NCBI RefSeq assembly: GCF_030010625.1
Contig: NZ_JASCXN010000008.1
Coordinates: 124,001 to 188,000, forward strand
Length of the DNA: 64,000 bases
From: Streptomyces sp. CC208A
Lineage (GTDB): Bacteria; Actinomycetota; Actinomycetes; Streptomycetales; Streptomycetaceae
Direction: 5' to 3'
The notes under the pieces were generated by a model. It did no database searches and was not told where the DNA came from. It worked only from the letters and a program-made list of their open reading frames with translations. Shown piece by piece: positions 59,564 to 64,000 of this stretch (positions are counted from its first letter, which is position 1; each line of letters begins with the position of its first letter). The position numbers and the translations under genes are program-made.

Positions 59564-60688
59564 CTAGGAGACGCGCGAGCCGCCCGCAGGGTTGTACCGC
59601 CCCGGCCGCTGTCGGTTCAGGAGGCGTTCGGGACCACGTCGGCCGTCGTCAGCGGGCGTCGTCAGCGGGCGGCGGACAGGGGCGAGGGCGGAGGACTCGC
59701 CGGCGCCGACGGCCGGGCTGCCGGCGGTGAGGCGGTGGATGCCGCCGGCCGGGATGGTGCCGTCGGAGGCCGAGCCCCAGAGGATGTTGCCCTGCCAGAC
59801 GAAGCCGCTGGTGGTGCCGAGGCTGACGAGGCTGCCGCTGGAGGCGACGAGGGTGTTGTGGACGATGACGGCCCGGTCGCAGGCGTCGTTCCCGCGCCGC
59901 TCCTCGGTGGTCTCCCCCTCGTGGTGGTCCCGGGTGGTGCCGCTGCCGATGACGAGACCCCGGGAGGTCGTCCCGGAGATGTGGTTGTTCACCACCAGGT
60001 GGTCGTTGCCGTACAGGCGGATGCCGTTCGCGCCGCCGAGGAGGTGGTTGCCTTCGGCGGTGGTGGCGTTGCCGTGGCGCAGGACGATGCCGCCCTTGCT
60101 GCCGCGGAGGGTGCTGTGGCGGACGGTGTTGCCGGAGGACGTGACCGAGATCGCCTCGGGATCGCCGTCGCAGCGCTCGAAGAGGTTCTCCTCCACGACG
60201 GCGCCAGCGGTGGACAGGGTGCGGTGGCTGACGCCGAGGCGGATCGCCTCGCCGCCGTTGGCGCCGGTGGAGGAGTGGTCGGCGAAGTAGTTGCGGAAGA
60301 TGTGGGTCCGCTGGGCCACGGCGGTGTGACCGGGGCCGTCGACGAGGAGGAAGACGCCCTGCGTGGTGCGGTGGCGGAAGTGATTGCGGTCGATCTCGAC
60401 GTCGTCGCCGCGGAGCGTCACCCAGTCGAGCCCGGCGCTGTCGGCGAGCTTGAAGTCGTTGCAGGTCAGCCGGACGCGGATGCCGCCCGACGGGACGGCG
60501 TAGGTGCCGGCGGCGAAGGCGATACGGTCCCCGGGAGCGGCGGCGTCGATCGTGCTCTGGAGCGCGGGGACGCTGGTGACGGTCACCGGATCGGCCGCGG
60601 TGGCCGTCCCCGGGAGCAGGGCGGAGAGCGGGACGGCGGTGGCGGCCGCGCCCATCAGGCTCCCCTTGAGAAACGTACGTCGACGCAT
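59564..60688 (-). pseudogene. Polysaccharide lyase family 6-like beta-helix protein, decaying
   Basis: From ATG 60688 (AGGAGG site) the 374-residue product has a twin-arginine-like signal (RRRTFLKG, then a hydrophobic stretch to ATA). The right-handed beta-helix of chondroitinase-B/alginate-lyase type follows, with GDPEAISVTSSGNTVRHSTLRGSKGGIVLRHGN and NGIRLYGNDHLVVNNHISGTTSRGLVIGSG. Compared with family members as I recall them, about 50 residues are missing after PSGGIRV, and residues are missing before the C terminus. A 13-bp tandem duplication at 59645-59670 shifts the frame so that the original end (RPLTT...NAS, stop at 59617-59619) is replaced by a 30-residue tail. It is probably non-functional or altered. 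Confidence 0.75.
59645..59670. repeat. 13-bp perfect tandem duplication
   Basis: GTCGTCAGCGGGC occurs twice head to tail (59645-59657 and 59658-59670) inside the 3' end of the polysaccharide lyase gene. Thirteen is not a multiple of three, so it changes the reading frame. Confidence 0.85.
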
Positions 60689-60779
60689 GATGCCTCCTGA
60701 GGTGAATCGGCCACCGGCCTCGACGACCGCCCTGCCGTCTCGCTGACGTCCCGCCAACGCGCGGCGGAAGCGGTCGCCC

Positions 60780-61560
60780 CCACCGCCCGGAGGGTCGGAG
60801 GAGGTTGCTCGGATCCATCGCGTACGCCGCCTCGTGAACCTTCCGGGCCGGGTGGCGGCGCAGGGCGACGACGGGGCCGTCGAGCGGGTCGCCGTACCGG
60901 TGTGCGTCCTCCGGTTCCTCGGCCACCCGCGCCGCGAGCGCCGGCCGGTCCTCGACCGCTGCGATCAACTCGCCTGCGGAGAGCAGGAGTCCGTGTTCGG
61001 CCGACTCCAGGTCGATCGCCGGGACGAGGAGGGCGGTACGGGGGGGCGGTGACGGCCGGCTCGTCCGCCAGGAGCCGGGCCAGGGCCCTGCTCAGACGGC
61101 GGTTCCCGTACCACGGGCCGAGGAGGGAGTGCGGTCGGCAGAGCGCCGGCAGATCTCCCTCGCGGCCGCCGCCCTCCGGTTCGCCGGCCGTGACGAGGGC
61201 CAGGAGCCGCTCCACGACACCGTGCAGGAGGCTGCCGGGCTCCGCGCCGCCGAGGCGTACCGCGCCCGGACGAAGGGCAGCCGGGTCACGAGTTCCCGTA
61301 CCGCCGCCGGTGGGCCGGTGCCAGGTCGGCGGGGTCGGCTCCAGGAGCGCGCGGCGGGCGGGCTCCGGCCCACCGGCGACCGCCGACTCCAGGAGGGCCC
61401 ACATCTCCGGGGCCGGCGTCAGACCGGCGACGGTCGCGTGCACGTCCGGATGGACGCCCGGGGCGCTACACGCGGCGGACAGGAGCGCGACGGCCCCGCG
61501 CGGCGGCAGATCCCGGACGGCGAGCCGGGCCGGGGCGGGGCGGGGCCGACGGGGACGAGG
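60780..61560 (-). pseudogene. Internal remnant of a larger protein-coding gene
   Basis: Reading leftward from 61560, one frame gives RLAVRDLPPRGAVALLSAACSAPGVHPDVHATVAGLTP and on to ARLLADEPAVTAPP. It then breaks at a run of seven C (minus strand, plus positions about 61040-61046) where eight would restore the frame into TALLVPAIDLESAEHGLLLSAGELIAAVEDRPALAARV and HEAAYAMDPSNLLRPSGR. The 5' end is cut by the acetyltransferase gene and no natural stop is found at the 3' end. The codon pattern is that of a once-real gene. I do not recognise the family. Confidence 0.6.
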
Positions 61561-62109
61561 TCAGCCGGAGGCCGTGCCCGGGGACAGTACGCCGAACCAC
61601 TGCTCGGCGCCGTACTCCTCGAACCGTTCCACCTCGGTGAACCCCAGCTTGGCCGCGAGGCGCATCGCGCGTTCGTTGGCGGTCCGGGTGCTGAGCACCA
61701 CCGGCTCGCCGGGGAACGTGCCGGCGAACCAGGCGAGGGCCGCCGCGCACGCCTCGGCGGCGTACCCCCGCCCCCACACCCGCGGCAGGAACAGATAGCC
61801 GAGCTCGGCCTCCCCGCCCTCCGGACGGACGTGCCCGCGGCGCTCCGCGTCGCGCCGGTCGAGCGTGATCATGCCGATCATCGCCCCGTCGAGTTCGACC
61901 ACGAAAAGGCCGGGACGCCGCCCGGGCACCTCCGGCACCGCGCCTTCGAGCTCGTCGCGCGGCCGGGCGCCGCCGATGTACGTGCCCACCTCAGGCGACG
62001 CGAAGAGGTCGACGAACGCCGCACGGTCCCCGGCCTCGGACTCGCGCAGCACGAGCCGTCCGGTCGTGATCGGAGCGGGTGGCCAGGTGTCAGGTCCGAG
62101 TCCGGTCAT
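61561..62109 (-). CDS. GNAT-family N-acetyltransferase (RimJ/RimL type)
   Basis: The 182-residue protein has the RimJ/L-type layout: TTGRLVLRESEAGDRAAFVDLFASPEVGTYIGG at the N terminus, the strand GMITLDRR, ELGYLFLPRVWGRGYAAEA with the acetyl-CoA pyrophosphate loop (Q/R-x-x-G-x-G/A form: RVWGRGYA), and STRTANERAMRLAAKLGFTEVER. It transfers acetyl from acetyl-CoA to an amine of a protein N terminus or small molecule. ATG 62109 is used; no ribosome site is strong. It is divergent from another GNAT gene. Confidence 0.88.
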   Translation of the reverse strand: MTGLGPDTWPPAPITTGRLVLRESEAGDRAAFVDLFASPEVGTYIGGARPRDELEGAVPEVPGRRPGLFVVELDGAMIGMITLDRRDAERRGHVRPEGGEAELGYLFLPRVWGRGYAAEACAAALAWFAGTFPGEPVVLSTRTANERAMRLAAKLGFTEVERFEEYGAEQWFGVLSPGTASG

Positions 62110-62261
62110 GGCGGGCAACCTATCGCACGCCCGCTGGGGGGCGGCCCGGAGAGAAAAGAGGGGCCGTTCGGGCCTGGGGAGGGGTCCGCATATCAGCAGG
62201 AAGAACCGATGATCACACGGCTATGCTGCCTCGACCCGGAGGCCAGGAAGGAACCTCACCC

Positions 62262-62807
62262 ATGAGCAGCACCCACACACCGTTCCCCGCCAGGATCGAG
62301 CTGACGGGCGAAGGTCTCGTCCTGCGCGACTGGACCGAGACGGACGTACCCGCGATGCCCGACCTGTTCGACCACCCCGACATCGCGTACTGGACCCCGA
62401 TCGTCTCGCCGTTCGACGGGACGGCCGCCGCCACCCGGCTGGAGCGGGCCCGGCAACTGCGGGCGGAGGGCGCGACCATCCTGCTCGCGATCACCGTCGA
62501 CGGTCAGGCTCCGCTCGGAGAGGTGATGCTGCGGCGCCTCCCCGACGGGGCCGAGATCGGCTACGCCGTCGGACCGGCCCACCGAGGCCAGGGGCTGGCC
62601 GTGCGCGCGGTGCGGCTCATGGCCGGGTACGCCTTCGAGGAGCTCGGGGTGGAGCAGGTGGTCCTGGAACTGGAGGCGGAGAACGCCGCCAGCGTCGCCG
62701 TGGCCACCAAGGCGGGCTTCACCCTGCTCGACGTCCCCCTCATCGAGGGGGAGGAGAAGGGCCGCCCCTACGTCCTGCAGACCTGGGGACTGAAGCGGGC
62801 GTCCTGA
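62262..62807 (+). CDS. GNAT-family N-acetyltransferase
   Basis: The 181-residue GNAT protein has LTGEGLVLRDWTETDVPAMPDLFDHPDIAYWTP, the core strand PLGEVMLRRLPDGAEIGYAVGPAHRGQGLAVRAV with the CoA loop HRGQGLA, and ENAASVAVATKAGFTLLDV. ATG 62262 follows AGGAAGGA. It resembles the RimJ/L group but is not closely similar to its divergent neighbour, so the two are not a recent tandem copy. Substrate unknown. Confidence 0.88.
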   Translation: MSSTHTPFPARIELTGEGLVLRDWTETDVPAMPDLFDHPDIAYWTPIVSPFDGTAAATRLERARQLRAEGATILLAITVDGQAPLGEVMLRRLPDGAEIGYAVGPAHRGQGLAVRAVRLMAGYAFEELGVEQVVLELEAENAASVAVATKAGFTLLDVPLIEGEEKGRPYVLQTWGLKRAS

Positions 62808-62837
62808 CGTCGCACCCGTTTCCGCCCTGGGAGGTGA

Positions 62838-64000
62838 ATGACGAGGCAGAGCGGCCCACTTGCAGAGTCGTCGGATCGGCTGATCAAGGGATCGCCGGGC
62901 TTCGAGCGAGACCGGGAGCGCGGTGTGAGCGGGGCCGGGGAGCAGGACGGGCCGTCCGTGTCCGACGAGGAGTGGGAGCGGTTCCTCCGAGAGTCGGTGA
63001 CGGGTGCGGCCGGAGCCCCCGTGGAACCGTCGGCGCGCGCCCGTGAGGCGGAGCGGCGGCTGAGGGAGAGCCCCGGACAGCCGGAGGGCCGGCATACGTA
63101 CACGCCGCCCCGGCCCCGGCGCAGGACGGGCCTGTACGTGGCCGGCCTTGTGGCGGCCGTGGCACTCATGGTCGTGGCACTCTTCCCGCGAGAGGTCGTC
63201 GGGTGGTTCGGCGGCGACGACGGCGGACAGGGCGGGGCGCCGTTGGCCGCCGAGACGGACACCCCGCGGGAGGCGCCCGACGCCGAAGCCGCCCTGCGCC
63301 CCACCCTCGCCGAACCCTTCCGGGGGTCGCCCGCCGCCCGCTGGGCCGACGGAGCGGAGGGGATCACCGTGCCGGCGGCCAAGCCGACCGGCTGGATGGA
63401 CGCCGCCCAGGTCGAGCGGGCCCTGCGGCAGAGCCGGGACTTCCTGGTGGCCGCCGGGCTCGACCCCCGCGTGCTGCGCGGCGAACGGCCCACGAAGGCG
63501 ATCGCGCTGCTGAACCCGCACCAGAAGGACGTCCAGGAGTACCTCCGTACGGCCCTGCCGGCGAAGGCCCTCACCCCCACGACCGACCCGCTGCTGCTGT
63601 TCAGCCGCTTCCGGCCCGAGCAGGCACGGCTGGTCGGCGACGTCGTCGAGACGCGCGGCCGGCTCACGTACCGGGAGGGGAAACGGGGCGCGGTCGAGGT
63701 GACGGCGGACGTCACCTTCGTCTACCCGGTCACTCCCGCGACGGCGGCCGACGACGAGCGGAGCGCCGAGGCCGTCCGCACGATCGTGCGGCGCGAAGTG
63801 GTGATGAGCTGGGACGACCCGTCCAAGGTCGCCACCGAACCGGGCACGATGTCCCTCGTCTCGTACACGCTCTACATGACCAACGGCGGCTGTGCCGCCC
63901 CCACCGGCTACTTCGTCCCGCCCTTCGGCACGGCCGACGAGCAGCTCACCGACAAGAGCCGCCAGGTCGACCCGTACGACCGCACCAAGCCGATCGACGA
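62838..64000 (+). CDS. Single-pass membrane protein, 3' end outside the window
   Basis: At least 387 residues are encoded before the window ends. A cytoplasmic N-terminal part of about 95 residues (EEWERFLRESV, SARAREAERRLRESPGQ, basic PRPRRRTG) precedes one membrane helix (LYVAGLVAAVALMVVALFP). The extracellular domain follows (SPAARWADGAEGITVPAAK, QVERALRQSRDFLVAAGLDP, SYTLYMTNGGCAAPTGYF). GGAGG stands three bases before ATG 62838; GTG 62925 is an alternative with GGGAG. Proteins of this layout in Streptomyces are annotated as hypothetical membrane proteins. Function unknown. Confidence 0.75.
   Translation, partial: MTRQSGPLAESSDRLIKGSPGFERDRERGVSGAGEQDGPSVSDEEWERFLRESVTGAAGAPVEPSARAREAERRLRESPGQPEGRHTYTPPRPRRRTGLYVAGLVAAVALMVVALFPREVVGWFGGDDGGQGGAPLAAETDTPREAPDAEAALRPTLAEPFRGSPAARWADGAEGITVPAAKPTGWMDAAQVERALRQSRDFLVAAGLDPRVLRGERPTKAIALLNPHQKDVQEYLRTALPAKALTPTTDPLLLFSRFRPEQARLVGDVVETRGRLTYREGKRGAVEVTADVTFVYPVTPATAADDERSAEAVRTIVRREVVMSWDDPSKVATEPGTMSLVSYTLYMTNGGCAAPTGYFVPPFGTADEQLTDKSRQVDPYDRTKPID

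Noticed and set aside
62834..63046. A 70-residue frame at the start of the last gene
   Set aside because: It is a shifted reading of the partial membrane-protein gene that begins at 62838; that frame shows a clear membrane helix and continues to the window end.
1..64000. Search by eye for tRNA, rRNA, CRISPR arrays, insertion sequences, phage integration sites and biosynthetic clusters
   Set aside because: I found no cloverleaf-like sequence, no regularly spaced repeats, no transposase or integrase motifs and no NRPS/PKS/terpene genes.

Overview
The window is about 72% GC, shows strong third-position G/C bias, uses frequent GTG starts and AGGAGG-type ribosome binding sites, and is packed with Streptomyces-type families (LAL and LacI regulators, SpoIIE-type phosphatases, streptogrisin, HTTM/DUF5819, amphi-Trp, secreted GH81). 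It is a chromosomal segment of a Streptomyces or very close actinomycete. I see no rRNA, tRNA, CRISPR, insertion sequence, prophage or large biosynthetic cluster. Names are from family recognition and visible motifs; no search was run.

Layout. 0.1-2.3 kb: a HelR-type RNA polymerase-recycling ATPase preceded by a perfect inverted repeat resembling the rifamycin-associated element. 2.3-11.8 kb: a self-contained beta-1,3-glucan utilisation unit. It has a GH1 beta-glucosidase, two ABC permeases and a binding lipoprotein transcribed leftward, a secreted GH81 endo-beta-1,3-glucanase transcribed rightward, and a LacI repressor. Three copies of one 14-bp palindrome lie in front of the three transcription units. 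12-24.6 kb: a small lipoprotein, an MFS transporter, a sigma-like/membrane/CAP-domain fusion, a LAL regulator with a TTA (bldA) codon, a cutinase of the PET-hydrolase type, an alpha/beta hydrolase with a MarR regulator, a PAS-GAF-PP2C phosphatase, a secreted M15 peptidase and a Nudix-like protein.

24.6-33.5 kb: a second sugar ABC operon whose first permease carries an Ig-like domain where MalF has its P2 loop, an orphan binding protein, and a PadR/ABC ATPase/FtsX-permease operon. 33.6-37.1 kb: an ADP-ribosylglycohydrolase, an amphi-Trp protein behind a palindrome, a small secreted M15-like protein and a streptogrisin-like protease. 37.2-39.4 kb: two broken genes, a type-5 uracil-DNA glycosylase and a glutathionyl-hydroquinone reductase, flanking a proline-rich small ORF. 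39.7-49.2 kb: an SDR, the HTTM/DUF5819 pair, a secreted collagen-like protein, an amidohydrolase, a LuxR regulator, a sirtuin, a VOC protein, a methyltransferase and small proteins.

49.4-55.4 kb: an unusual set of a solenoid protein, an Hsp90-family ATPase and a 1008-residue TPR protein, the last two in one operon. I consider this the best candidate for an undescribed system. 55.5-58.1 kb: a YunG-like protein and an HD-domain/vWA-domain pair in which the HD gene seems to have lost its stop codon. 58.4-61.6 kb: a lipoprotein and visibly decaying genes (a polysaccharide lyase with a 13-bp tandem duplication, and a remnant truncated at both ends). 61.6-64 kb: two GNAT acetyltransferases and a single-pass membrane protein that runs off the end.
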